Positions 21,581 through 34,059 of a DNA stretch of 64,000 nt are shown here, one piece after another. The notes under the pieces were generated by a model, which searched no databases, was not told the DNA's origin, and saw only the letters and a program-made list of their open reading frames with translations. Source of the DNA: Mastigias papua. Its lineage: Eukaryota; Cnidaria; Scyphozoa; Rhizostomeae; Mastigiidae. The number at the start of each line of letters is the position of its first letter. Positions within the stretch are counted from its first letter, which is position 1. Made by a program: the position numbers and the translations under genes. The stretch covers positions 1,984,001 to 2,048,000 of the forward strand of contig OZ025276.1 in assembly GCA_964019165.1 (NCBI GenBank). Direction: 5' to 3'.

Positions 21581-22338
21581 AAACTGATTTGAAGTAAGTA
21601 ATTCTCTTAGTTTCTATATCAATGCAGGCTTGTACGGCGGACCCCATTGATAAAAATATCTTTAAAAAGATGCACAGTTTCAAGCCGGTTCAACCTAATA
21701 AAGTCGCAAAATGTTACCATAAATTTTACTTCTTATTATGGCTTTGCTCTGTACTTCGAACCTTGTTCAACTATTTATCATATGGACATTAACCAATAAT
21801 TGAAATGCCATTTAACTGTGGAAGTATGTTGAAGTTGAGGTATTAAATAGCAAGAAATGGCATTCTGGCACATAGTAGATCTATCTTTCGTCATTCCAGA
21901 AAAACTTGTTCCATTAAGCAAATTGCTCCGCCACACCCAAAAAATTTTAATTGAATTAATTAAGTAAAATAATAGTACTTATTTGTTTTAGAGCATGGTA
22001 TTCTGCTCTTCTATAGTATATATGACAAAATAGTTGCCATATTTGAAATCAGCGACCTTGAATTAGGTAGTATGCAAATTTTTAGATATGTATATTAATT
22101 TGTTAATTGACAATCTGTCATAATGGCAGATCAGTCTGCTTTGAGTGACACATCGTTTAGGCCAACACTGGGGAATCACCCAAAACTTTATATACTGGTT
22201 ACTCGTCGTCTACATAAGATAAAAAGCTGATAATTTGGGATTGAGCATATTGTCATGAAAACTACGTGTTATCCAAAAATCAAGAAAATCGGACACATAG
22301 TGGTTACAATCATTGGATGATTTGACGTGGAATGACCC
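21581..22338. repeat. Right terminal inverted repeat
   Basis: This matches 13541-14306 in inverse orientation. The outer end is TGGAATGACCC. Its substantial length, if it contains transposase-binding repeats or the promoter, may explain why the gene starts about 440 bp inside it. I see no second coding region within it. Confidence 0.85.
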
Positions 22339-22342
22339 TATA

Positions 22343-22626
22343 GCAATTTAAAAAGCTGATGCAGCTAAAGTCAATGATGAGTAAGCTATAACAAATCGCT
22401 AACTACGCAAAAAGATGGGTTAATTAACAAATACATAATAGATGAAATAATACGATGCATAATGCTTTAAAGAATGCGTAATGCTGACGAGGCTAAATAA
22501 CTCCTGCATTGGCAATAAGTTTCTATTACTCAGCACAAATGAAGATAGGAAACGGAAGTCTAAATATTCTGAATTACATAATCATTGTTCCTCGTGACCT
22601 TTTACAACCTTCACGACACTCCCACA
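22343..22626 (-). repeat. Partial BEL 3' LTR
   Basis: Read on the reverse strand the LTR starts TGTGGGAGTGTCGTGA at 22626, directly after the integrase region. It continues for 284 bp to TTTTTAAATTGC, where the TATA and inverted repeat of the large transposon begin. The rest may lie at 13501-13536 beyond the transposon (AGTAGTGTTGCTAACC), but there is no second LTR to confirm it. Confidence 0.55.
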
Positions 22627-22637
22627 ACCAAGGTTTG

Positions 22638-24456
22638 TCACACCTCATCTGCTAAACTTAATCCCAATATCTTATCTGGAGCTTCCAGTGCATTTTGTCT
22701 AATTGATCTTTTTTGTAGCACCTCTCCTTTGTTTTCATCCATTTCGTCTCTTGGGTCACTTGTCCCTTCGATTGCAATGTCTGCAAGATCTGCTATTTGT
22801 TCATTCCCACATTCCATGGGGTAAAGCAACTTTACTGGACAAATAACGGTGCGTCTTGTCTGTAGTAGAACTGTAACTGCCTTTATATTTCCCTCTCTGC
22901 TGTTAATCAATTCAATCATTCTTCCACTCTTCCACGTTCCTCTAGGTGTATTCTCTTTGATTTGAACAACATCCTCAATCTTTGGCATTTGGCTCAAGTC
23001 AACTCTAGGTGATTTACATTTCGTGTGTGATCTGTCTCTTACGTTCAGTAGATAATGGTTTTTCCACATTGTCTAAAAGGATTCGAAAATGTTCTGTCCT
23101 CTTTCCCAACTATTCAGCACTTTTTCTTTAGCTGTAATTCTGCTTTCTTTGTAGCTTGGATCGTTGACTTCCTCCTTGTTTCCAGTGGGTGGGGTACCAG
23201 TTTTTGCATTTGAGGAGGGGAAATGTGAAGGAGTAGGGGTGGTTCCACCATCAAATTCTTCTCTAACGAAAGTAAGTGGTCTTGAATAAAGAAGTGCTTC
23301 TATTTCTGCAAGAGAAGTCTGAAGTTGAATCATTGTGACACAATTTTTTCCCATTGATTTTCGTAGTGCCATCTTAGTAATCCCCACAAGCCTTTCATAG
23401 AATCCTTTAATCCATGGTGATAATTCAATAATAAATGACCATTCTATCCCTTGTTCTGCAACATATGATTAAATGTCTGGATCCTTTGTCACCTTTTTCC
23501 AGACTAAGTCAATGACTGACCTCGTGAGTTTAAATTGAGGTACATTATCCAGAATGACAACATCTGGTTTTCCACATTGTGATATAAATCGGCGCAAAAC
23601 AAGTAGAAACTCATTTGCAGACAAGTCAAATACCATCTCCAAATGAATCACTCTTGTAACAATGCAAGTAAACAAGCATACCCATAGCTTTGTCTTTGCA
23701 CCACGACTTCCATCCTGTATGTACAGAGGTCCAAAATAATCCAAGCCAGTACTTTGAACGGGTTTCGATCTTGTTACTTTGATTTCTGGCCCTGGTGACA
23801 TTGGTGGCATCTTGAAAGGGCCTCCTTGGTATTTGCGACATGTCTTGCATTGACATAGAAGTCCTTTCACTACTGCTTGTCACTTTTGTGTCCAATATGT
23901 CATTCTAATTTGGACCAACATGTGATTTAGGCCTGCATGGAATGACCTTTTGTGATAATCTTCAATTAACATCTGAACAAAGTTTTCGCTTCTTGGTAGT
24001 ACAAGTGGTGTTTTTGCCTCTTGAGGCAAATCTGCGTAGACGAATCTGCTGTAGCATTTTATAGCATTTTACTATTCCATCGTCATCAACTCTTGGGTTC
24101 AGTTGATTTTGTTCCATATACTTGCGTAGCTTCATTGTTCCATTTGCAACTTCTGTGTAATGTTTCCCCTTTAGGTACTTTATCCAGGTGATTTGTGCAC
24201 AATCAATATCTGATGAAGAAGGTACACCTTTTACAGTTTCCGACTTCTTTAGTCTTTGTACAAATTGTATTGCATAGGCTGTGACTCTCAACAATTTATT
24301 ACGAGATGAATAGTTGCTTTCGTTGATACCAAATGGTGATGTCAAACTTCCCTTGTCTGTTTCTCCCACCTTTGAGGCATCAGGTATGATCTGTGCAATA
24401 CCTGAGGTTTCATACAGTGTCTTGGATCCCCTTATTTCTGATTGGATATCTTCCAT
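22638..24456 (-). pseudogene. pol: BEL integrase
   Basis: Segments in several frames give the N-terminal region (24456-23962), the catalytic core (23870-23469) and the C-terminal domain (23387-22638). The core has the zinc-binding CQCKTCRKYQGGP, then TGLDYFGPLYI with the first catalytic aspartate and VVILDNVPQFK with the second, after THLEMV-like text reading VIHLEMVFDLS. The C-terminus (WKNHYLLNVRDR, GRMIEL, RTVICPVKLLYP) matches the domain that follows Pao integrases. Frameshifts near 23460 and 23070 and a gap at 23870-23960 disable it. Confidence 0.85.
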
Positions 24457-25258
24457 TGTCTTCTGATCTATTGGTGGTACATCCCATGTTGGCCATGATT
24501 CTTGCTGTTTTGGCTAACCAATCTGGTCCATTCCACCATAGCTTCCTTTCCTTCAGGTCTTGGCTAGATATCCCTTGGCTTGAAAAGTCTGCAGGGTTGA
24601 ATTTTGTGTTGATATAACGAAATTCACTGTTCTTTTCATTGTTGATTTCTGTCAGTCCTTTCTGTATAAATACCGATAGTGGATTCTTGCTCTTTATCCA
24701 ATTCAGCACACATTAAGAGTCTGTCCAAACAATTTTCTTGCAATCCTTTAAACTCAGCTCTTCTGACACAAATTTTAAGCTTCTTACACTAATTAGTAAA
24801 GCCAATAGCTCCAACCGTGGAATTGACATGATCTTTTGTGATGCAATTCTGGCCTTTGAGAATATAAGGTTCACTTTACTTTCTCCATCTATCATTGTTT
24901 TCAAGTAAATCGCTGTGGCGAATGCCTTGTCCGATGCATCACAGAAACATAAAATATGGGCATCTTTGCTTCCAGTATACCTCGGTATCGATATCAGTGA
25001 CAGATCTTTTGTTTCTGCCCTAAGTTTTCTCCATTCTTCTATGTCCCTCTCATCCAATTTCTTATCCCAATCCTTGTCTTGACTCCAAAGGTTTTGCAAG
25101 GAAAGTTTCACTTTTATGGTTGCAGGTGCCAGATAACCAAGTGGATCAAACAGAGATGCACTTGTTGCAAGCACTTCATGTTTAATTGTTGCTTGTTCCA
25201 TTTTGGAGAATTTGTTGGTTGATACTGCAAGTTCATCTCTGATTGTGTTCCATTGCAA
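24410..25258 (-). pseudogene. pol: BEL RNase H region
   Basis: The frame contains FDPLGYLAPATIKVKLSLQN, LCFCDASDKAFATAIYL with the first RNase H aspartate, SIPRLELLALLISVRSL with the conserved glutamate, and IVWTDS with the next aspartate. Beyond a stop at 24710 the neighbouring frame continues with KFNPADFSSQGIS and WWNGPDWL. This domain degrades the RNA strand after minus-strand synthesis. Confidence 0.87.
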
Positions 25259-25429
25259 CCCCAGTACCTCGGGTGTACACTTCCTTCATTCTGTCTTGCT
25301 CTGGACATTCTTGTTTGAGCTCCTTCGAATTGGTATTCCAATCTTGTAGATTCATTGATATTTCTGTAAATTGCTCCATTGTTCCATGATACAATTTTTG
25401 TGCCTCTTTTATGCTGTCAGTTCCAGTGA

Positions 25430-26529
<1,100 letters not shown>

Positions 26530-26645
26530 TCAAATAGTCGACAATTCAACAGTTTTTGGAAGGGTATCTACTAGCTTGTATTTCCTTTGAATGGGTAACT
26601 GATGCTATATTTCCTTCTCTTGATTTTAGCTATACAGTCACCAGC

Positions 26646-26966
26646 TTAGTTAATAATCTTGGGCTTGTTGCCACCAAACATGAAGATTGTAAGTTTGTCA
26701 GTGCCTTCAAGCTGCAATCCTAGCTTTCCAACAATATCCACAGTGATGTAAGTTCTCTGGCTACTGGTATCCATCATTATTCGCGTAGTTTCAGAGCATG
26801 ATTGCTCCATGTCCAGTACTTCCACCAGAGCTGTCTGCATTACAACTTGTTCTCCCGGTGATATCATTGAAGTTTTGTAGCCTTCATCTTTCATTTCTGG
26901 ACGGGCTGCCTTTGCTGCCAATGCACTGCTAGTTGGAGTGATTTTTGTTGAGATAGGCTTGGACAA
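26646..26966 (-). pseudogene. BEL protease
   Basis: The frame carries TRIMMDTSSQRTYITVDIV, corresponding to the D-S-G-S-Q-R-S-Y-I segment of BEL retropepsins. Here the glycine of the D-T/S-G triad reads as serine, which should abolish or reduce activity. The frame ends at 26646, ahead of the polymerase frame by about 115 bp. Confidence 0.7.
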
Positions 26967-26979
26967 AGGCTACGATGGT

Positions 26980-27090
26980 GATTGCCCATTGCTTTGCAAT
27001 GAAACCATGGCTTCTCAACCGTGCAAGTGCTTATGACATGTCCAGGGTGAACACAATTGTAGCATTTTCCTTTGACTGTTTCTTTTCTCT
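26980..27090 (-). pseudogene. BEL zinc knuckles
   Basis: One reverse-strand frame reads KGKCYNCVHPGHVISTC, a C-x2-C-x4-H-x4-C knuckle, followed by a second Cys/His group FHCKAMGNHHRSLCP. This is the nucleocapsid-like part between gag and protease in BEL elements. The frame is short and flanked by stops. Confidence 0.7.
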
Positions 27091-27359
27091 CTTGTAGGGT
27101 GGATATGGTACAACAGTCGTCACTCTAATAAGTCTTTTCACAATATATGCAGGGTTTTGCTAGTCTTTCACTTGACATTTCCATCAGCAGTTCCAAATGA
27201 TTTTCTCATGTACGAAGTTCTTCCTTTACTATCTTGACTCCTCATCACTCCTTGATCATGATTGTTGGCGAAAGGCTGATTTTCTGTGATTTCTTGAGCA
27301 GATATATATGTTTTCAAGGACTTGAGCAATCTGTCAATTGTCTATTCTTGTTCTGTGTC

Positions 27360-27970
27360 CTATTGGTGCTCTATTCGAGAGATTACACCTCTTGGTAACT
27401 TGTTTCTGATAAGTGAGATGACCTGCCTGTGGTTGGTATCCTCTCGCAATGATTGTAAGGATCTGAGGTGCAGTTCAATTGTGTCAGACATTGCATGTAA
27501 TGAAGCTGTCTTGTTTATGGCTGGCGACATCTCCATCAGTTGTGTGTAGTGTGTGTCCAAAATCAATTGCGTGTTACAATTGCACTCCTTTAACATGCCA
27601 ACCGCCGCTTCATGATTTGCATTTGTTATCTCCTGTCCAGCAATTGATTTCAAGGCTCCATTTTCCAACTCTGCCCTTAAGTAATTGAAAGTGTCAATCA
27701 GCTGCAAGGATGGATTTATATGAATTGTAGCTTCAAATGTGTCCCAAAAATCTTGCCACTTCAGAACTTGACCTCCAAAATTTCTTAAGTTCAAGTTTCA
27801 GTAGCCTGATGGTGCATGATTTGGCTGTCGTCAAACTTTCACTGTATTTCTGTCCGAATTGCAGGCTTTCCAGGTTGCCCTGTAAAGTCTCAATCTCCGA
27901 CGCTCTTGCTCCATTCACTGTCTTGCACTCAATCTCCTTGATCTTTATTTCAGTGGCTATCCCATAGAAA
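27360..27970 (-). pseudogene. gag: BEL gag
   Basis: Two overlapping frames (27970-27733 and 27794-27360) give ECKTVNGARASEIETLQGNL, then LRNFGGQVLKWQDFWDTFEA, FNYLRAELENGALKSIAGQ and HLRSLQSLREDTN. The pattern of WQDFWDTF and NYLRAELEG is diagnostic of BEL/Pao gag. A frameshift near 27790 separates the two parts. Confidence 0.85.
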
Positions 27971-28149
27971 TAGTAGGACTAGAAGGAGGACTAGGTCACG
28001 TGACCTGGGGCATCCATGTAAAATCATAATGGCTGCTAACGACTGGTAGAAAGATGCAGGAAACCCAACCGGGAACTGAGACGATAAACAAGTGGGCTTT
28101 CCAATTTCAGCATTTTCACTTAGTGTCTGTAATATCATCAAAAACAGTA
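27971..28149. other. Junction between BEL and P-element relics
   Basis: The stretch contains the 14-bp palindrome AGGTCACGTGACCT at about 27992. It could hold the P-element end, but no matching inverted copy was found downstream. No gene is seen. Confidence 0.35.
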
Positions 28150-29930
28150 ATGGTGATTTCTTGTGCTGCGTATGGTTGTGAAAAAAAGTGGACGTTAAAG
28201 ACGGATCTCCCTCCAGGAGAGAAGAATCTTACTTTTCACTGGTAAGTAGTGTAGTATAGGGCAATAGCCGGCCTAAATTTTCTGCAATTGATCTTAAAGC
28301 TTACTACTAAGCTCCTTAGTCCAAATTCATAGTCAAGACAGCTTAAGAATACTTAGCCACACAGATAGATTGCCTTCCAAAATATTATTCTGCAGATTTC
28401 CTCTCGGTAACAAAGATCTTCTGAAAAAATGGTTGCAAGCAATGCGTCGTGACAAATGAACCCCCAGCAAATATGAGTGTATCTGTGAAAACCATTTCCT
28501 TTGCAGTGACTACAATCGCCCCCCAACACTAGGTAAATATATTACAGGCAACAGACATCTTAAAAGAGAGGCCATCTCGTCTGTGTTTAATGTCCTGGAA
28601 CATCTTACAAGTTCAGTTAAGACAACTCGCCCATCACCAAAGAGGTGTAGCACTGAGCAATCAGTCGCTCCTTCATTACCAGCAAAGTCAAAAAAACTTC
28701 AAAATGAGTCTAAAGATAGTGTAAAACTTGACCATTCATATCCATGCAAAACTTCACCATGACAACTCTGTGCACAATATTGTAAAAAGATAATACAGAC
28801 AGACTACAGACTGAAACAACTAAGGAAGAAGAAACTGCGATTAGAGAAGAATGTACGAGGTCTTGTGTCAACGTTAGAAGCAGCAAGTGTATTGAGCAAC
28901 CAACTGTCAACTACTTTGATTGAAAGTTGTGGTCATATTACCACTGAGCTTATAAGGAATGAGGCATAAAATATCACCAAATCTGTGGATCAAGATATGG
29001 AGATGAAACAAAAGAGTCTGCCCTGACTCTCCATTTCTATAGCCCCAAAGCTTACAGATTTGTGAGAAAATCACTACACCTGCCACATCCTACAACATTA
29101 AGATCTTGGTGTGTCAACATTAACTGTGAGCCAGGGTTCCTTTCAAAGCCACTTAATTACGTTGAACAGAAAGTGGCAGTAGATCAGCAGGATTGTGTCA
29201 TACTGATTTATGCTATGGCAATCAGAAAATAAATTCAGTGGGATAGAAAAACCAACACCTTTGTTGGTAGGGTTGATTATGGGGGAACAAAGGCTGAGAA
29301 TGTAGAAACAGAGGTGGTTCCACGGTGTCTTCCAGTAGCCTATTTCGTAACCCATAGCCTTACTGGGGATATATTGAAACAGCTACTTCGTGAAGCCATT
29401 ACAAAAATATCTGAAAAGGGTGCTTATGTCCATGCCATAGTATTTGATGGTGCCCCCGAAAACCTTTCAATGGCAGCTAAGTAAGGCTGCAGCATAAAAG
29501 AACTAGATGGCTCCTTTGATTACCCTGGAAAGCCTGGGGAAAGAATACACGTCATCCTGGATGTATGCCATAGGATCAAACTGGCCCGAAATGCATTTGC
29601 AGATTTAAAAGTGTTTTGCACTCCAACTGGAGAGAAGATTTCATGGGAATTTGTGAAGGCCCTATATAGAACACAACAAAAGGATATTCTGCATTTGGGG
29701 AACAAGCTGAAAACAAAACATATTCAGTGGTATAATTACAAAATGAAAGTTAGTGTTGCTACACAGACTTTAAGCCATTCAGTTTCAGCAGCCATAACAT
29801 TTTAAGAAACCTTAAGCTTCAAGAGGTTAAGGACAGTAGGGCTACAAGCGACTTTATATTACTAATGAACACTTTATTTGACATTTTAAATAGTAAAAGC
29901 AAATGTCGAAAGAATTACAAAGCACTGATT
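28150..29930 (+). pseudogene. P-element/THAP9-like transposase relic
   Basis: A THAP domain is split over two exons. Exon 1 (28150-28241) reads MVISCAAYGCEKKW to FHW and ends at GTAAGT. Exon 2 starts after TTCTGCAG at 28396 and reads FPLGNKDLLKKWLQAMRRDK, then TPSKYECICENHF after an in-frame TGA at 28457-28459. A coiled coil follows (RLKQLRKKKLRLEKN), then the P-transposase core: TLHFYSPKAYRFVRKSLHLP, VAYFVTHSLTGDILKQLL, IVFDGAPENLSMAAK, ILDVCHRIKLARNAF and WYNYKMKVSVATQTLS. The frame is interrupted by many stops and shifts and blends into the DIRS relic near 29930. Confidence 0.85.
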
Positions 29931-29939
29931 ACTATTGAT

Positions 29940-31690
29940 ATTGAATTCTCATGTTGCTTATTATCACTTCAAAATGGATTCACTTCAAACAGTAGTCTCA
30001 ATGATAACCCCAAATTGCTGGATGGCCTTGATAGACTTACACGATTCTTACTATAGTGTGCCTATTCACCCACTTTATCGAAAATACCTACGTTTTCATA
30101 TCCTAGGACATCAGTACACATATTGATGATATCTATTTGCAACATGAAACCTACCAAGGTTGCATTGAGACTGTAACAGCAACATTAATTTTATTTGATG
30201 CACTTGGCTTTGTTGTCCATCCAATAAAATCAGACTTTAGTCCTAAACAAAAAAGTGCAGTTTTAGGATTTGTGTCAAATTCTGTAGCTATACAAATATC
30301 TCTTATCCAAAAGCGTTTTGAGAAAATAGTAAAATTCTTGTGATACATCAATCAACATGTGGCAAAACCTTAGGATATATGGTTTTCAGTTTCCCAGCTA
30401 TTCCTTTTGGTGCTGTACATTACAGGTGTTTGGAACAAGACAAAGGTAAGGAGTTGCAGATGTCAAAAGGACATTTTGACAAAATGATGACTTTAAGTGA
30501 TTCTGCTATTCAAGACATTGCCTGGTGGCTACAGAATTGTGCCACATAGCTATGGAATGATAGGAAAAACTCCTTTACTTCATACAATCTATTCAGATGC
30601 ATCTTTGCAAGGCAGAGGGGGGGGGCATCTAAGACAACTATCACAACTGGTGGAAAATGGTCCTACAAAGAATCACAATTACATATAAATACATTAGAAC
30701 TCTTAGCTGCATTTTATGCAGTTAGAAGTTTCAGAGATACACTTAGCAACAAAAATATCCATCTCATACTTGACAACAGCACTGCAGTATGCATAATTAA
30801 TAAAAAGGGTACAACTTACAGCTATAATTGTAATTCTATTGCAGTTCAGATTTGGGATTTTGTGTTATACACACAACATTCTTGTAATAGCATTCCATAC
30901 CCCAGGGGTTCAGAATTTTAGTGCTGACAGGGAGTCATGTAATTTTGCTGATCCTGATGCAGAATGTATGCTAAATCCCAATGTCTAAAGCAAACTTTAG
31001 TTGTAGTCAATTATGAGCCAGAAAGTGATCTTTTCTGAACTAGGCTGAATGCACAATGTGCTAAATAGTGTTCTTTGTGGCTAGATCCCTATGCATCTTC
31101 TATTGGTGCATTTTCCATTTCATGGTTTGATCTCAAGTTCTATTGTTTTCCAACTTTTAGTTGCATACTTCAGGTATTGCAAACGATTCAGAGCGATTCA
31201 GCAATGTGAGTAATTGTAGTACCAAACTGGCCTACACAAATATGGTACCCTCACCTATTACACCTACTTGCAGCTCTGCTGGTGTGTATACAGTCCAGCA
31301 AAAACGTATTGTCTCTTCCAGGGATGGACAGATTTGGTACATCCTCTATATCACAGCCTGCATTTAATGGTTTGTCTAGTGTCAGGCAATGTTTCACCAG
31401 ACAAGGCCTATCTTCCCCTCAGTTGACATAAGTATGGCAGCATGGCATGATTCTACTAAAACGATACACGGTCTTATTGTTGAACACATGACTGGTACTG
31501 AAACTGAATATACTTTTCATATTGTGGAAAGGCTAAAACATACCTGTCCTGGTGTCCATCAAAAGCCTCTATGTTTTATCAAATATGAAATTGAACCTCG
31601 TCTTGTATTTACAGACATTTGAAAGAATATTTAGATTGTACCTCATCGTTTCGAGTTGATCAGAACCAACTGTTCAACAAACAATTCAAA
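29940..31690 (+). mobile_element. DIRS-like tyrosine-recombinase retrotransposon relic
   Basis: Reverse transcriptase comes first: YYHFKMDSLQTVVSMITPN, WMALIDLHDSYYSVPIHP, then after a loss of the catalytic segment ATLILFDALGFVVHPIKSDF and KSAVLGFVSNS. RNase H follows (ELLAAFYAVRSF, HLILDNSTAVCIINKKG, FSADRES). Last is a tyrosine-recombinase region (FQGWTDLVHPLYHSLHLMV, then HIVERLKHTCPGVHQKPLCF and EYLDCTSSFRVDQNQLF). This RT-RH-YR order is specific to DIRS-type elements. The C-terminal recombinase motif with the catalytic tyrosine was not found, and the frame changes repeatedly. Confidence 0.85.
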
Positions 31691-32643
31691 GTATAGTAAG
31701 AATGACTTTGCCTTGTGACATAAGTAATCAAAGTGCTTTTAGCAGAAGAGCTCTTAGTGTCCATTAATATGAATATCCAAGAGTTTTCTGAATGTCAAGA
31801 CTTGGGAAAAGAAGCTTTCTATGGTGTGTGTACACACTATACAAATCATGAGAAATAAATTGCCTGGAACATTGCTAACAAACTGTACACTCGAGTACGA
31901 AATAATTTGGATGGGGGTTTGGACTAAACTGGAGGTAGACAAGTCTAAAAAATGTCATTACTGAGGGACTGGGATACTTGGTGGGCTTGATATATTTGAA
32001 AATGTCAATATTATTTGTACTAACATTCTTATATCATTGACATGATGATTACAACTAAGATGGGCAGGTCCACTCTATCATTGGCATCTAGTATGGCACA
32101 TCTTCATGTCCATCAGATTTAAGCTGGTGTTTGCTATTTAGTACAAGAGTATGTCCATGTTTGTGTTCTTTTGTATAAGAGAGAATGTGAGGAATCTGTA
32201 AATTTATCACTTACTATGTAGCATAGTAGTTTGATATTGCATCTGCAAGGCGGTTTTGACCATTGCTGTGAAGTGTTAGAATCTATGAATCAAAAAATTC
32301 CGAAGTAGGCAAATAGTCACAGTTAAAAGTGAGAACTCGATAACATTCTTGACAACCCCTCTGCTGCACAGCCAGCAGAATTCACTTAACCTTAAGAGTA
32401 TTCTTACAATGATCAAAAGTGCCAAAGGTGTAGCTTCACTTTAAAATTATATGAAAACATTCAAGTCTTCTGTCTGTCATACTTTATCATGCTGCACTTA
32501 AAGTTCGAAACAGGACAAATGTATGTTCTTATTGTATAGCATGTTATTTAACAGCAGTATTATGGTCAATCACAGAAGTAGCTCCAAAACAAGCATATTT
32601 GTTTTTGCTATTTGCACAGAAACTTGTTGAAGGGCAAGGCTTG
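31691..32643. other. Spacer, no gene recognised
   Basis: This stretch follows the DIRS-like relic. Short frames on both strands lack motifs. No repeat or RNA gene was recognised. Confidence 0.45.
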
Positions 32644-33258
32644 AGCCTGGTTTCAATGTGATCATCACAATCGTCACAGTCGCCAAGATCGTCAAAAGTT
32701 TTGTTTTCACAAGTGTGACGATCCTGACAACCCAAGATTTCCATAAGATCGTTGCAATCATGTAACAGCTACATTTAGCTCTGTTGCATTTGGTTTTGGC
32801 GCCAAGTCCCAATGAACAAAACCAAACATGGCGGCTGATGCTGATGATGATACTGAGGTGCTGCTGTAGCAAGGGCATGCGTTTCTTCTTGCTGCTGTAA
32901 GGCAACGCATCCAAAGGAAGAAACGAAAAAACCTCGTTTTTTGGCTTGAGCTATATTTAAAGAACACAGATGATATGGAGCATACCATGTTGAATTCATA
33001 ATGTAGGGCAAAGCAACAACAACACCGATTGTCTGAATTGTGGCCAACACAGAGAAAGTGGTGTCCATTAATTTCTCGGTCGTCACTGGATCGTCTTGAA
33101 CGTCGAGATAGAACCAGTTTCTATCTCCACGACTGCGATGATCCTGATCGTCATGATCGTGACTGCAAGGAAAATTGATGTTTCGATATGATCGTCAGGA
33201 TCATCGCACACATTTTCTGTGACTGCGACGATCGCCACGATTATATGGAAACCAGGCT
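32644..33258. mobile_element. MITE-like element with ATCGTC-rich ends
   Basis: The outer ends are AGCCTGGTTTCAATGTGATC and, inverted, AGCCTGGTTTCCATATAATC. Inside both ends lie many copies of GATCGTC/GACGATC (for example TCGTCACAGTCGCCAAGATC on the left and GTGACTGCGACGATCGCCAC on the right). The flanks are TTG on the left and TTA on the right, consistent with a decayed 3-bp TTA duplication as made by PIF/Harbinger elements. The element is 615 bp. Reverse-strand frames of about 100 codons occur but have no known domain. Confidence 0.75.
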
Positions 33259-33499
33259 TTATTCAATAGGATATCAAAAAGTACTTCAGTAGGTTGTGAT
33301 ACAAATTGTAGCTGTTCATAATATTGTAATTACTTACCAGAAGGTTTCAACAAGTTTACTATTGTTGTCATTACTACTAATATTTCAAATAATTCCTATA
33401 GTTGGCTTCAGATGCTATCAATCGCTGCTAGGCCATGCATACACGGCATTTGATGGCAGGACCAATGAATGAAAGTTCAGTAAACGCTAGGAAAGTGTC
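33259..33499. other. Upstream of the piggyBac relic
   Basis: No gene is seen. This may contain the piggyBac left end, but I found no TTAACCC terminal repeat. Confidence 0.35.
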
Positions 33500-33808
33500 A
33501 TGGCGAGCAAAGAGACACCTTCATCTTCAGTCAGTGATATTGAATGCAATTTCCTGACCTTTGAGGAAATTCTAGCTGCTGTTCTAGATTCAAAGGATGA
33601 GGGTGGTAACATAGACAGTTCTTCAAGTGATGATTTGTTGCTACTGAGTGACCATTCTGTTGATAACATTGACAGCAATAAGGAGGATGATCTTTTAAAT
33701 CTATGTGATGAGATTGAGCCTTGTTTCAAAGATAGTAGATTGATCCCTGATATAAGTAACTCAATTTCTCCAATTGAATGTCTACATAGTAGCACTGGTT
33801 ACTGTTAG
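33500..33808 (+). pseudogene. piggyBac transposase N-terminal exon
   Basis: The frame starts at ATG (MASKETPSSSVSDIECN) and is acidic and serine-rich, ending IECLHSSTGYC. Acidic N-termini are usual in piggyBac transposases. Coding seems to resume after TTTTAG near 34045 with another acidic stretch (SDEGSSSLVEESNDAL), suggesting an intron between 33.8 and 34.05 kb. Assignment to the same gene rests on position and composition. Confidence 0.45.
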
Positions 33809-34059
33809 ATTGTTTCTATTCACATCATTGTTGAACTGGGCTTGTGTTCAAGCTTGGCGTTTTCCATACTAGCTGCCATTTTGAAAATCTTGAACAGCTG
33901 ATTATATTTCATGTGACATAGTTGAGATTCCCTTCTTGACATAGTGAACATTTATTCAGGTACATATTTCTATCTCATTGTCATTATAGGTCTTTTTACT
34001 TTCATTGTTTTTCTGGTGAGTAGATGCCAATGAATCATCATTTTAGGTTAGTAAGAATG

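Larger units (their letters stand above)
13541..22338 (-). mobile_element. Large DNA transposon with ~760-bp terminal inverted repeats
   Basis: The outer ends read GGGTAATTCCATGT and, from the right, GGGTCATTCCACGT. TATA borders both sides (13537-13540, 22339-22342), which could be a 4-bp target duplication. Inverted repeats of about 760 bp (13541-14306 and 21581-22338) enclose a reverse-strand transposase-like gene. The 8.8-kb length includes 2830 bp and about 1460 bp of later insertions, so the original element was near 4.5 kb. I could not place it in a named superfamily. It lies between the LINE and a BEL/Pao LTR and cuts the latter. Confidence 0.85.
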
